In this document: piece by piece, positions 10,701 to 21,022 of the stretch
How the letters are laid out: every line of letters starts with the position of its first letter
Numbering within the stretch: the first letter of the stretch is position 1
Source: Acanthosepion esculentum
Taxonomy: Eukaryota; Mollusca; Cephalopoda; Sepiida; Sepiidae
Assembly (NCBI GenBank): GCA_964036315.1
Contig: OZ038517.1
Location: 19,770,386-19,834,385 of the forward strand
Direction: 5' to 3'
Length of the DNA: 64,000 nucleotides
Notes under the pieces: model-generated
Told to the model about the DNA's origin: nothing
Databases searched by the model: none
The model's input: only the letters and a program-made list of their open reading frames with translations
Made by a program: the position numbers and the translations under genes

Positions 10701-12065
10701 CCTCATCCTCCATATTCACTTGATATCTCTCCTACTGATTATCACTTATTTAAGCATTTTGAGCTTTTCATAGGCAATAAGACATTCTCCAATAAGATAT
10801 AATTGAAGCATTTCAACTTCTCAATTGACTGTCCAATAAGATGCATAGCCTGAAATCTGAAATTTTGCCTCATCCTCCATATTCACTTGATATCTCTCCT
10901 ACTGATTATCACTTATTTAAGCATTTTGAGCTTTTCATAGGCAATAAGACATTCTCCAATAAGATATAATTGAAGCATTTCAACTTCTCAATTGACTGTC
11001 CAATAAGATGCATAGCCTGAAATCTGAAATTTTGCCTCATCCTCCATATTCACCTGATATCTCTCCTACTGATTATCACTTATTTAAGCATTTTGAGCTT
11101 TTCATATGCAATAAAACATTCTCCAATAAGATATAATTGAAGCATTTCAACTTCTCAATTAACTGTCCAATAAGATGCATAGCCTGAAATCTGAAATTTT
11201 GCCTCATCCTCCATATTCACTTGATATCTCTCCTACTGATTATCACTTATTTAAGTATTTTGAGCTTTTCATATGCAATAAGACATTCTCCAATAAGATA
11301 TAATTGAAGCATTTCAACTTCTCAATTAACTGTCCAATAAGATGCATAGCCTGAAATCTGAAATTTTGCCTCATCCTCCATATTCACTTGATATCTCTCC
11401 TACTGATTATCACTTATTTAAGCATTTTGAGCTTTTCATAGGCAATAAGACATTCTCCAATAAGATATAATTGAAGCATTTCAACTTCTCAATTGACTGT
11501 CCAATAAGATGCATAGCCTGAAATCTGAAATTTTGCCTCATTCTCCATATTCACTTGATATCTCTCCTACTGATTATCACTTATTTAAGCATTTTGAGCT
11601 TTTCATAGGCAATAAAACCTTCTCCAATAAGATATAATTGAAGCATTTCAACTTCTCAATTAACTGTCCAATAAGATGCATAGCCTGAAATCTGAAATTT
11701 TGCCTCATTCTCCATATTCACCTGATATCTCTCCTACTGATTATCACTTATTTAAGCATTTTGAGCTTTTCATAGGCAATAAAACCTTCTCCAATAAGAT
11801 ATAATTGAAGCATTTCAACTTCTCAATTAACTGTCCAATAAGATGCATAGCCTGAATTCTGAAATTTTGCCTCATCCTCCATATTCACTTGATATCTCTC
11901 CTACTGATTATCACTTATTTAAGCATTTTGAGCTTTTCATAGGCAATAAAACATTCTCCAATAAGGAAGAAGTAATTGAAGCATTTGAACTGTTTATCAC
12001 ATCAAAGGATGAGAATTTTTTAAAGATGGGATGAAGAATTTAGAGGTTATTTGGAGAACTGTCAC
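7787..12065 (+). mobile_element. Mariner element remnant, internally amplified
   Basis: Starts with ttaggttggtacaca, a mariner-type terminal repeat, preceded by TA (7785-7786). From about 8236 the + strand reads mariner transposase: KLKKKHPRLVKRDGLILL, then after a one-base break DNARPH, then HPPYSPDISPTDYH. The D of DNARPH and the D of TDYH are separated by 34 residues, as expected for the DD34D triad of mariner. The last catalytic segment is then repeated as a satellite (see 8309-11965). The frame resumes after the array as the transposase C-terminus (EEVIEAFELFITSKDENFLK, ending near 12030). The N-terminal half is deleted or unrecognisable, and a clear 3' terminal repeat was not found; the (AT)n at 12128-12151 may have replaced it. 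Inactive. Confidence 0.75.
8309..11965 (+). repeat. 167-bp satellite derived from mariner transposase
   Basis: The landmark gatgcatagcctga recurs from 8502 to 11842. Every interval I measured is 167 bp, and the total (3340 bp) is exactly 20 intervals. Each monomer spans mariner sequence from the tctcaatcaactgtccaa segment through the SPDISPTDYH codons to gaagcatttcaac, then rejoins its own start. Monomers lack three bases near the end (aataagatataattg against aataaggaagaagtaattg in the last, ancestral-like copy), which breaks the frame. Variation such as cataggcaataagac against catatgcaataaaac comes in blocks, suggesting expansion of several monomers at a time. It lies inside intron 4 of NDUFB5. 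Confidence 0.93.
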
Positions 12066-12127
12066 ATGGGGCCTATTTCAACTAAATAAATTAGTTAACA
12101 TTTCAGAAGTGTTTTATTCATTTCAAC

Positions 12128-12420
12128 CATATATATATATATATATATATTCATTTTTAAAACTTTAGTGTTTTAACTTTTACAACCTATACTATTTGCC
12201 TTCAAAACAAATTTTGAAGTAGTGATTTGCCACGCACAGAAACGAATTTAATGATTGAAAATAAATTTTTATTTCTTAAGCACTTGAATGATGTTTTTAT
12301 TATTATTATTTTTACGATACTAACTCGAAATGATTAAAGTTTTAAAAGTTTTGGGACAATTTTTTTATGATCGTGAAAAAAATAAAAATTAGTCTGGAGC
12401 ACTACAGCCACACTCGCATT

Positions 12421-12427
<7 letters not shown>
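12128..12427. other. Intron 4 tail, no gene seen
   Basis: Contains (AT)n at about 12128-12151 and AT-rich sequence with a short ATT run near 12298. Nothing else recognised. Confidence 0.4.
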
Positions 12428-12452
<25 letters not shown>

Positions 12453-12675
12453 GCCTCTGCCTACAGCAACACCCACATTTCAGTTTTTTTATTTTGTTGT
12501 TTTTTTTTTTCTTTTGCCTCCTCAGTACATCAACACCCACATCTCAAATTTCTTTGTTTTATTCTCTTGTCTCCCCGTACAGCAACACCCACATTTCAAT
12601 TTTTCTTTTGCCTCCTAATGACATCAACACCCACATTTCAATTTTTTGTTTTGTTTTATTCTCTTGCCTACCTAG
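12428..12675 (+). repeat. Degenerate tandem repeat of splice-acceptor-like units
   Basis: Four irregular units of about 55-70 bp precede the last NDUFB5 exon. Each has a long T-tract, then a tgcctc-type pyrimidine stretch, then cag or a close variant, then acaacacccacatt. The real acceptor, ttgcctacctag at 12664-12675, is the start of a fifth unit. Two units contain perfect cctacag or cgtacag sites (near 12464 and 12582), which are plausible decoy 3' splice sites. Confidence 0.6.
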
Positions 12676-12817
12676 GAAATTGGAAGCTCGTGTCACAGAT
12701 ATGATGCGCCAGAACCAAGACTACATGGGTTGGTATTACATCCCTGTCCACAAGAGCATGATTGACAGAGGCAGGGAATACAGAGAAAATGTCACCAAAG
12801 ATCTTGGCAGGTCCTAA
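12676..12817 (+). CDS. NDUFB5: NDUFB5 last exon (C-terminus)
   Basis: Begins after cctag (12671-12675). The first base completes the leucine codon from the previous exon; the rest encodes KLEARVTDMM, then GWYYIPVHKS, ending KDLGRS and a taa stop at 12815-12817. The family ends with a similar [GP]WYY......K..ID motif. Together the four exons give about 125 residues of a protein that is usually about 190, so the missing part is the N-terminal mitochondrial presequence region. All splice phases agree and no in-frame stop or frameshift is present, so the gene looks functional. Confidence 0.9.
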
Positions 12818-12907
12818 TCATCACCTGTGCTGACCCCACCCAGTGCTCACCTCTCATAGGCTTGTTTACCTTTTGCCCAGGATTATTAAAAACAAAAAAA
12901 CCCAAAA

Positions 12908-12913
12908 AATAAA
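12908..12913 (+). promoter_or_regulatory. Possible NDUFB5 polyadenylation signal
   Basis: AATAAA about 90 bp after the NDUFB5 stop codon, at a normal distance for a short 3' UTR. Inferred only from position and hexamer. Confidence 0.45.
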
Positions 12914-13017
12914 TGACTGATTACTACTATTGATGAAAGATCGTGTAAAAAGTTGAGATAAATATGTAAGTTTAGTAACTGAATATAGTTTGTTTTTCTT
13001 TCCTGGTGTGATCATTG

Positions 13018-13049
<32 letters not shown>

Positions 13050-13229
13050 TACTGGATTTCAGCTAATAACTTCAAATACACTCCCCCCAAAAATTGCCAT
13101 TCCTGGAATTTTGCATCACAGACTGAAATCAGTTTGTACATAGTTACTAGCATTGGTTCTTTATCATCAGTCCCGCAGCTGTTTGATTTGTCAGTGGGAC
13201 CTGAGGGCAGAAGAAACAGCTTACCTCCT

Positions 13230-13440
13230 CCTCCAAGGCTGATATGTGGGCGGTGGCGCTCAATAATTCCGCCAATTACCATGTCCACCCACTCTTTGAT
13301 GATGTCTGACCAGCTCTTACGTTGTCATCTCCCAGCTGCATCCTCCATCAACAGTGTCTTCTCTGACGATCTTTCAGAGGCTGTCATGCCATGTGACGTG
13401 GCCAAAACCATTTTCTAGTACCTAATAATGATGGCGAGAG
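13230..13440 (-). pseudogene. LINE ORF2 C-terminal scrap
   Basis: On the minus strand the broken frames give GHVT.HDSL, a basic Gly-rich linker and KSWSDIIKEWVDM, which is the usual tail of LINE ORF2 proteins. Stops and frameshifts are present. It lies just downstream of NDUFB5, on the other strand. A T28 run sits at 13019-13047. Confidence 0.45.
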
Positions 13441-13721
13441 ATTCCTATTGGCTCCCAAGACTTTCGACTTTGCTCTGTACATTTTTTCTTTTTTTTTTTC
13501 CAAATGCATCACTATTGGTAGATGCATGCATTAAAAAAACCGACTCCTTTTCTGTATGGAAGCAGAAAGAACCATAAAATTGAGCAGTCGAAACACTGAA
13601 GTTAGAAAAAATCTGAAGAACTCCTTGGCATGTGTCAAAATTATCAAAAGAGAGGAAGGCTGTAGAATGGATAAGCCAGAACACTGATCATTAAAAAAAT
13701 AAAAGAACATCATGAACTATC

Positions 13722-14120
13722 TTAAATGGCGCCTGGTAGAATTGACTGAAAATTTTTGGTTAGAACAAAAAAAGGAGTGAAATCAATAATTTTGAACAAC
13801 TTTTGGAATGATATTTTTTTTTTTTTTTTTTGTGGGATGTGTGTGATCATGGCTCTCCACAACCTCCTGTCTTTTGTTTCTGGAGCCTAAAGTCATTGGT
13901 CTGCTCTCTATTCAGACAATCTTGTTAAGTTACTCTCTGGTTAGACCTGCTTCTTTTGGTTACATTGTCATGTTAGTGTTAAATTCTCTAGGCCCTGTTG
14001 AATCTATTGCTAGGTCAGCTGCTAAGAAAGTTCACTGCATCAAGTGAAATGATTTTTCTCTCTGGAATCTATCTTACATATCTATAAATGCCAATGTCAG
14101 TGTGTCACACTTTTTCAGTT
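13722..14120 (+). pseudogene. LINE fragment, copy 1
   Basis: Shares with 14628-15010 a long series of landmarks in the same order: attgactgaaaatttt, ttgaacaacttttggaatga, gatcatggctctccacaacc, ggttagacct, ctctaggccctgttgaatc and aaagttcac. The sequence ends where the other copy continues into recognisable reverse transcriptase, so this copy is 3'-truncated. At 14080-14165 a different repeat with two copies of aatgtcagtgtgtcac begins. Confidence 0.55.
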
Positions 14121-14627
14121 AAAGGGACACAACTCTCAATAGCTCATCTCTTATATAATAAATACAAATGTCAGTGTGTCACTTTTTCAGCTTTCCTCCT
14201 AAAGTCTGTAGCCCAACATATACCATTTTTGAATTAGGCCAACTCCATGAGCAAATTACAATCATTCCAGACTGTATCAGGAAATGCAATCCTGAAATTT
14301 GGGATTCCCAAGTTTCCATTACTGCAATTTGTTTTGTTTTTTGTTTTTTTGCGACAAAATTTTCTGTACAATAACAATTTTTATACCTTTGGGAATAATC
14401 AAAATTAATTGCAAAATCCAGCAAAAATAATTGTTTTTAGGGAAAGTAAGGTCCTAATTGTCTTAATTCTAAGTGCTGCCACTTAATGTTACCATTGAAC
14501 TTTTAAAAAGTAAGCTTAATAAGTACAGTGACCAATTTTGAGTTCTTTTGTAATTTATTGTTGCCTATCATATCTACCCATCCCTACCTATTGTGATGAA
14601 GGCCTGATCAAGAGCCATCCATCGCAG

Positions 14628-15430
14628 CTACCTTAAATGCCGCCTGATAGGATTGACTGAAAATTTCTGCTTAGATCAAAAAAGGGGTGAAATCAATTTT
14701 GAACAACTTTTGGAATGATATTTCTTTTTCTTTTTTTTTCTCTCTTTTTTTTGTTGTGGGATGTGTGATCATGGCTCTCCACAACCTCCTGTCTTTTGTT
14801 TCTGGAGCTTAGTCATTGGTCTGCCCCTTGTTCATACAATCTTGTTAAGTTACTCTCTGGTTAGACCTATTTCTTTTAGTTTCATTGTCATGTGAGTGTT
14901 AAATTCTCTAGGCCCTGTTGAATCTATTGCTAGGTCAGCTGCTAAGAAAGTTCACCGTATCAAGCGAAACGATTTTTCTCCCTGGAATCTATCTTACATA
15001 TCTATACCATTCGTCCATGCTTAGAATATTGCTACCACATATGGTCCAGTGCTCTTGCTGTTTACCTTGAGCTTGATAAGATCCAAACAATAGGCAATAT
15101 TATTGGTCCTGATCTGGCAGCTTGGCTTCAGTAACTTTCCCATTGTTGTAAAGAGGTTTCCCTGTACCTTTTCTATAAATATTTTTATGATAATTGTTCA
15201 GATGAGCTCTTCACTATGGTACCTAGACTTTATGAATTTAAGCGCAGTACTAGACTGGCATTGAGGTCTCATTAATTTATGGCTTGAGTTCTATGCTAAC
15301 GGTTTTCTTTTCTCACACTTCTTGCTTGTGGAAGTCATTTCCGGTTCGATGCTTTCTAGTCAACCTTAATCTTCAAAAATTTAAGTGCGATGTCAATCAC
15401 TATCTGCTGACCTGATTACTTTTCCTTTAT
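14628..15430 (+). pseudogene. LINE reverse transcriptase C-terminal fragment, copy 2
   Basis: From about 14890 the + strand translates, with several stops and frame changes, to the end of a LINE reverse transcriptase. It shows LSYISIPFVHA-like and LEYCYHIW.SALAVYLELDKIQ segments, then SLYLFYKYFYDNCSDELF and a VPRLYEFKRSTRLALRSH block. The pattern of an LEYC.HIW motif, a D[KR]IQ...I....... stretch and a final R.TR..L..H block is known from several non-LTR retrotransposon clades. It is an old, dead copy. Confidence 0.6.
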
Positions 15431-16719
15431 TTATTTTCCTTAGTAATGTTTCTATTTTCTAATTCTTCCACACTCTTTGTGTCTTATTGGCTTTACTGCC
15501 TTGCTTAAAAAAAAATCTAACATTGTTTTCCATTAATAAATCCTGGTAGGACTTCTAGTTCTCTTAGGATTGTCTTGCTGTATAGATTAAATAAATCCAG
15601 GGAGAAAATATGTCCTTGTCTTGCCCCTTCCTCTTCTGTGTAGTCACAGAATTTGTTCTCTCTCTGCATGCAAACCGTTCGCCTCGAGAGAGAGAGAGAG
15701 GTTTTTGATTGCTCTAATAGTAGGTATCCCCAAACTAAAATTTTAATTTTTCATATATCTAAAAATCATTAATACAAACACAGAAAACTTGACAAGAAAA
15801 ATGGTACCATCTTTATTACGAAGTCCGACAATTATTTTAATATATCTTCTGTTTATACGTTATTTTTACAGATACAAATATTTAAGTAAATGCTCCGTTT
15901 ATAATAAACAGTATTAACAATATTAATGAATGTCTGAGAAATTTCATAGAAAATATGCGTCCACTGACCGGAATCAAACCTGTTTTCTACACACAACTGT
16001 TATTTGGCTTGACGTGCTATACAGTGGAAGCGTCTGGTAAACAAAGTTAAATAACTGTTTTTAAACTACAAATTTCCCATGATTTTTCTTGAATGGTCAT
16101 ATCTTCTTGAAGCGTATCTTAACATAAACAAACAACATCATTTCTAATTCTTGCATGCCCAATAACCCTTTAAATTGCAAAATATTACTGTAATTTATAT
16201 GGATACGACCTTGAGATTTCAATGGCTAATATGGTACAACAATTTACATAGGGATTCTTGTACTATGAGATCATATAGCACTCAAAGGTGTCATTTCTTC
16301 CCTGTTTTTAACTTCAGAAACATAGGTTCGTATTATACATGAGATAATAAGGGAATGAATTGTGTGTTTATTTGTATCAGTAAGTAATGTACAAGATGTG
16401 ACAATTTTTGTATTGACTGCGAAACGTCACTAGACTTATGAGTCTGGCAGACATTTGCACAACTGGATATGTTCCTACATCTTGCTTCTTTTTTTTTTTT
16501 TTTTTGTTTAAAACAGATACCAAATGAGCATTAGGGAAAATTGTACCTGTTCATGTTATACTGTTAGCAAAAAAGAAGTGAAAAGAATCCGGAGCAATGG
16601 AATAACATCAAGTTTTGTATAAAGATTGGTAAGAGTGCTATTGAAACAGTCATTCTCTTAAAAATGTCTGATGAGGAACATGCTATGAAGAAATTCAATA
16701 TTTTTTAACAAAAGCAGAA
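15431..16719. other. No gene seen
   Basis: AT-rich sequence with a short (GA)n near 15686-15701 and a T-tract near 16490-16505. Several Met-started frames occur but show no domain, repeat or composition that suggests a protein. Confidence 0.4.
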
Positions 16720-16999
16720 TTGCAATATGAGCACTGGTCAAAAAAAAGAAAAAGAAGGGTGCTGAGACATTTAGGTTTATAAGCCCCAAAAATTCATACA
16801 CATGGCCCGATGGATAAAGACGTTGGTTAGATCCAGTGACTAGACACAAAGAGTTGTGAGTTCAATAGCAGGACACAGCAGTGGTAAACCAAAAACTTGG
16901 AGTTAAAGGGAAATAACTGAAACATCCAGAAGAGGCATGGAACAAGAACAATCTACCCTGTTGGACAAAGGGTTCAGTTCGAAAGTCTGGTCCCCTGAA
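16720..16999 (+). mobile_element. SINE-A copy, head and body
   Basis: Starts with gcaatatgagcactggt, then a tRNA-like head around 16802-16870: catggcccgatggataaag as box-A region and gagttcaatagca as a worn box-B region. The aacatccagaagaggcatgg body and the agggttcagttcg link follow. Its tail has been expanded into the tandem array that follows immediately. Confidence 0.65.
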
Positions 17000-18690
17000 G
17001 AAGTACAACGGCCGAAACATTGTGAATATGGCAATGAAGATGAGGATAACAATCCAAATAATGTAAATAATGCAAGTAATCATAATACCTCATCTCAGAG
17101 ATCCAATCACCTGAAGAAGGCCGGACAGTACAACGGCCGAAACGTTATAAATATGGCAATGAAAATGAGGATAACAGTCCGAATAATGTAAATAATGCAA
17201 GTAATCATAATACCTCATCTCAGAGATCCAATCACCTGAAGAAGGCCGGACAGTACAACGGCCGAAACGTTATAAATATGGCAATGAAGATGAGGATAAC
17301 AGTCCGAATAATGTAAATAATGCAAGTAATCATAATACCTCATCTCAGAGATCCAATCACCTGAAGAAGGCCGGACAGTACAACGGCCGAAACGTTATAA
17401 ATATGGCAATGAAAATGAGGATAACAGTCCGAATAATGCAAGTAATCATAATACCTCATCTCAGAGATCCAATCACCTGAAGAAGGCCGGACAGTACAAC
17501 GGCCGAAACGTTATAAATATGGCAATGAAAATGAGGATAACAGTCCGAATAATGTAAATAATGCAAGTAATCATAATACCTCATCTCAGAGATCCAATCA
17601 CCTGAAGAAGGCCGGACAGTACAACGGCCGAAACGTTATAAATATGGCAATGAAAATGAGGATAACAGTCCGAATAATGTAAATAATGCAAGTAATCATA
17701 ATACCTCATCTCAGAGATCCAATCACCTGAAGAAGGCCGGACAGTACAACGGCCGAAACGTTATAAATATGGCAATGAAAATGAGGATAACAGTCCGAAT
17801 AATGCAAGTAATCATAATACCTCATCTCAGAGATCCAATCACCTGAAGAAGGCCGGACAGTACAACGGCCGAAACGTTATAAATATGGCAATGAAAATGA
17901 GGATAACAGTCCGAATAATGTAAATAATGCAAGTAATCATAATACCTCATCTCAGAGATCCAATCACCTGAAGAAGGCCGGACAGTACAACGGCCGAAAC
18001 GTTATAAATATGGCAATGAAAATGAGGATAACAGTCCGAATAATGTAAATAATGCAAGTAATCATAATACCTCATCTCAGAGATCCAATCACCTGAAGAA
18101 GGCCGGACAGTACAACGGCCGAAACGTTATAAATATGGCAATGAAAATGAGGATAACAGTCCGAATAATGTAAATAATGCAAGTAATCATAATACCTCAT
18201 CTCAGAGATCCAATCACCTGAAGAAGGCCGGACAGTACAACGGCCGAAACGTTATAAATATGGCAATGAAAATGAGGATAACAGTCCGAATAATGTAAAT
18301 AATGCAAGTAATCATAATACCTCATCTCAGAGATCCAATCACCTGAAGAAGGCCGGACAGTACAACGGCCGAAACGTTATAAATATGGCAATGAAAATGA
18401 GGATAACAGTCCGAATAATGTAAATAATGCAAGTAATCATAATACCTCATCTCAGAGATCCAATCACCTGAAGAAGGCCGGACAGTACAACGGCCGAAAC
18501 GTTATAAATATGGCAATGAAAATGAGGATAACAGTCCGAATAATGTAAATAATGCAAGTAATCATAATACCTCATCTCAGAGATCCAATCACCTGAAGAA
18601 GGCCGGACAGTACAACGGCCGAAACGTTATAAATATGGCAATGAAAATGAGGATAACAGTCCGAATAATGTAAATAATGCAAGTAAGCTC
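17000..18690 (+). repeat. 125-bp satellite made from SINE-A tails
   Basis: Thirteen nearly identical units plus a first divergent one. The landmark gccggacag occurs at 17120, 17245, 17370, 17486, 17611, 17736, 17852, 17977, 18102, 18227, 18352, 18477 and 18602. Spacing is 125 bp except for two 116-bp units that lack a taaataatg block. Each unit has the hammerhead-like half core CTGAAGA, GGCCG/CGGCC hairpin, GAAAC, then gataacagtccgaataatg and cctcatctcagagatccaat. Each also contains a long-range inverted repeat between GATGAGG-type and CCTCATC sequences. Homogeneity implies recent amplification. Confidence 0.92.
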
Positions 18691-18759
18691 AAGCAGATAA
18701 GGGGAAAGTGAGAAGATGTGCTTCTATGCTTGGTCGGCTCAGGAGATAATAACAAAGTT

Positions 18760-19250
18760 GCAATATGAGCTCTGGTAAAAACAGGTGATAACAGCAAAAA
18801 TTGCAATATGAGCACTGGTAAAAATGGTTGCTGAAGACATTAGATTTATAATACCCACATTCATACACAGATGTCCTCAAGGACACATGGCACAGTGGAT
18901 AAAGGCGTTGGTTAGATCCAGTGACAGTTCAATACCCGGTTAAGACGTTGGAGAAGTTTCAGAGGGAAAAATTAACAGGCGATAACTGATAACTGACATC
19001 CATTAAACATGGCATGTGGAACTAGAACAGTCTACAGTGAGCGAAATAAAGGGTTCAGTTCGACATTCCAACAACCTGAAGAAGGCCATTGTAATAAATA
19101 TGGCGACAAAGATGAGGACAATAGTCCGATTAATGTAAATAATGTACATAATACCTCATCTCCGAAATATAGACAGATACTGAAGGGCCGAAACGTTGTA
19201 ATAAATATGGCGACAAAGATGAGGACAATAGTCCGAATAATGTAAATACT
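18760..19250 (+). mobile_element. SINE-A copy with intact tRNA-like head
   Basis: Box-A-like tggcacagtggataaagg near 18888 and box-B-like agttcaatacccgg near 18926 lie about 35 bp apart, a little closer than in a tRNA because part of the head (the acccaaagagtgtg stretch of other copies) is deleted. The body includes ttaaacatggcatgtggaac and ataaagggttcagttcgac. The tail hairpin is deleted (ctgaagaaggccattgtaat), and a second partial tail (gggccgaaacgttgtaataa) follows. Confidence 0.7.
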
Positions 19251-19420
19251 TTATTTTTTGTTTTCCTTCTACTGATTTATATCCGAAAAAATATTTCTTC
19301 TGAAGAATTATCTGAATGTTAATGACCCTTCTCAGAACTATAGAGAATACCAAAATAGTCGTCATTTTCAGGGATATTTTACCTAAGAATGTGACCCATT
19401 TATTCCCATTTAGCCTCTTG

Positions 19421-19497
<77 letters not shown>
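19421..19497. repeat. (TA)n microsatellite, ~38 units
   Basis: Uninterrupted TA dinucleotides. The Ile-Tyr reading frames across it are artefacts. Confidence 0.95.
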
Positions 19498-19498
<1 letters not shown>

Positions 19499-19607
19499 GT
19501 TCTTTGCAGCTCTTCTTTGAGTATTTTATTTTTGGAGAGGGTAGCATATGTTGAAATAATTTTTTGATACTCAAACAAAATTCTATATCGCCCACCATTT
19601 TCTTTTC

Positions 19608-19647
19608 TGTTACTCATCACCCACCAGTTAGTGGGTGATGAGTAACA
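19608..19647. repeat. 17-bp perfect hairpin
   Basis: TGTTACTCATCACCCAC is followed after a 6-nt loop by its exact reverse complement. A related, shorter palindrome (atcacccaccagtaggtgat) lies near 19860-19880, so the two may bound a ~250-bp unit that ends in caataaacttggcc. No family is recognised. Confidence 0.65.
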
Positions 19648-20195
19648 TTGTGGTCTGTGTTCTTCCACAGTGTGCTGGTCAAACTCTCGGTCTCTGGCTA
19701 TGCCGAAGGGCAGTCTCTCGTCTGGGGCAGGTAGACAGCTACCCAACCCCGTTTGTACAGGGTCTACGGGGAATTTTTGACCGGGCATACTGGCTCGGAC
19801 ACCCCACAATAAACTTGGCCTTGTGACGCGTACGACCGAATGGGGCGGTTAGTGAATATCATCACCCACCAGTAGGTGATATTGCCTGGGAAACTCCGGA
19901 GTATGCAGAAATAGCGGTGTTAACAGTAAATTTATCCTTTTGATGCATCATTTTTTGTGGGGATATAGATTAAATATTGCCCAAAAAAAATAATAATAAC
20001 TTAAGTGGAATAAGCATCATCTCATTATTTAATCCTTTTTGTTTTGTTTTATATAATTTCTTGGAGTTTTGAAAGGACATACTGTTTTTTCTTGAACTCG
20101 GAACACCACAAATTACTTTAAAGTTGAATGCACTGGAAACCTTAGTGACCAATGAAAATCAAACAACATATTCCCCTTATCGTGGGTTATGAGTT
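19648..20195. other. Unclassified sequence and pre-insertion repeat
   Basis: 19648-19850 is GC-richer than its surroundings and has no intact ORF that I recognise. 20042-20195 resembles 28115-28230 (tcttggagttttgaa, gtcacaaatt.tact.aagt, accaatgaaaat), so the LTR retrotransposon inserted into a dispersed repeat. The AGTT at 20192-20195 is its target duplication. Confidence 0.45.
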
Positions 20196-20915
20196 TGTGG
20201 TGGCACGGAGCAAGCGAAGGACCGGATATTAACCCTCAGAGGTTTAGATAGCAAATGACCAATACTGGTCTCTGCGCACCCGGCTCCACGCAGAATTTCC
20301 GGTGGAAAACTAAAAAGAAATAAAAAGAATGATAAACAATTTTCCACCAATTAAACAGCTCCGCGCCATACCCAACAGTTTGTTTCAGCAGACTGACTCT
20401 GATCCGAAGGGCACACATAAATAGAGCGATAAATTCACTCCTAAGACAGAAAGCTTTGAAGTACCGTCAGTGAATGTCGCTACGCTTTTCTCACCCGTGA
20501 AACCCGATGCCTTCAGCCTTCCTTCACCAACGGAGATATCAAAGGACTCCTACCAACCCATTGACCTCACCTTTCATCTCCTGTGACCAGCACGTCATGA
20601 ACTTAAGTATTAACAAAAGACACTTATATTCTTTTAATAATCGGATTTCTCTTCTATGAATGAACATTTTATAACGGACTTTGTGCGTGTAAATCAAGAA
20701 ACATTGTACTATTCATTGATGTTGTATTTAAATACAAAGTGTTTTTGATATACCCTTCTCTTTCGTATGTTATTTTGTTTATGCTATGGTGACCTCAATT
20801 TGATCGCTTGTTGAACCTTTAGGCCAAACTAACGGCTGTCCCGGACTGCTACTATTTATCTACCTTCTGATACAAGCAACAATTAACAACAAGAACTCTA
20901 CACCCCATCACCATA
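20196..20915 (+). repeat. 5' LTR
   Basis: 720 bp, starting TGTGGTGG and ending CACCATA, which gives an imperfect 7-bp terminal inverted repeat (TGTGGTG/CACCATA). A TATA-like cataaatag sits near 20416-20424. An ORF of 60 codons on the minus strand occurs identically in both LTRs and is only a consequence of the duplication. Confidence 0.93.
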
Positions 20916-20917
20916 AG

Positions 20918-20934
20918 TGGTGACCAAGACGTGA
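20918..20934 (+). promoter_or_regulatory. Primer binding site
   Basis: TGGTGACCAAGACGTGA begins two bases after the 5' LTR. It starts with TGG, the complement of the tRNA CCA end, as expected for minus-strand DNA priming. I cannot name the tRNA from the sequence alone. Confidence 0.7.
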
Positions 20935-21022
20935 TTTTAACACATATATATACACGCACGCACAAAAAAAAAAAATTGAACTGTCACAAAATTAGAATTT
21001 TTATTCAACACAAACCAAAAAC

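Noticed and set aside
12367..12618. Phe-rich ORFs upstream of the last NDUFB5 exon
   Set aside because: They are the T-tracts of repeated splice-acceptor modules in the intron.
17000..18690. Regular array that might suggest a CRISPR
   Set aside because: Units are tandem with no unique spacers, the unit is a SINE tail and the genome is eukaryotic.
18888..18940. tRNA-like sequence that might be a tRNA gene
   Set aside because: Box A and box B resemble a tRNA but the arms do not fold into a full cloverleaf, and the same sequence heads several SINE copies.
20236..20418. 60-codon minus-strand ORF found identically twice (also 25077-25259)
   Set aside because: It lies in the LTRs and is duplicated only because the LTRs are.
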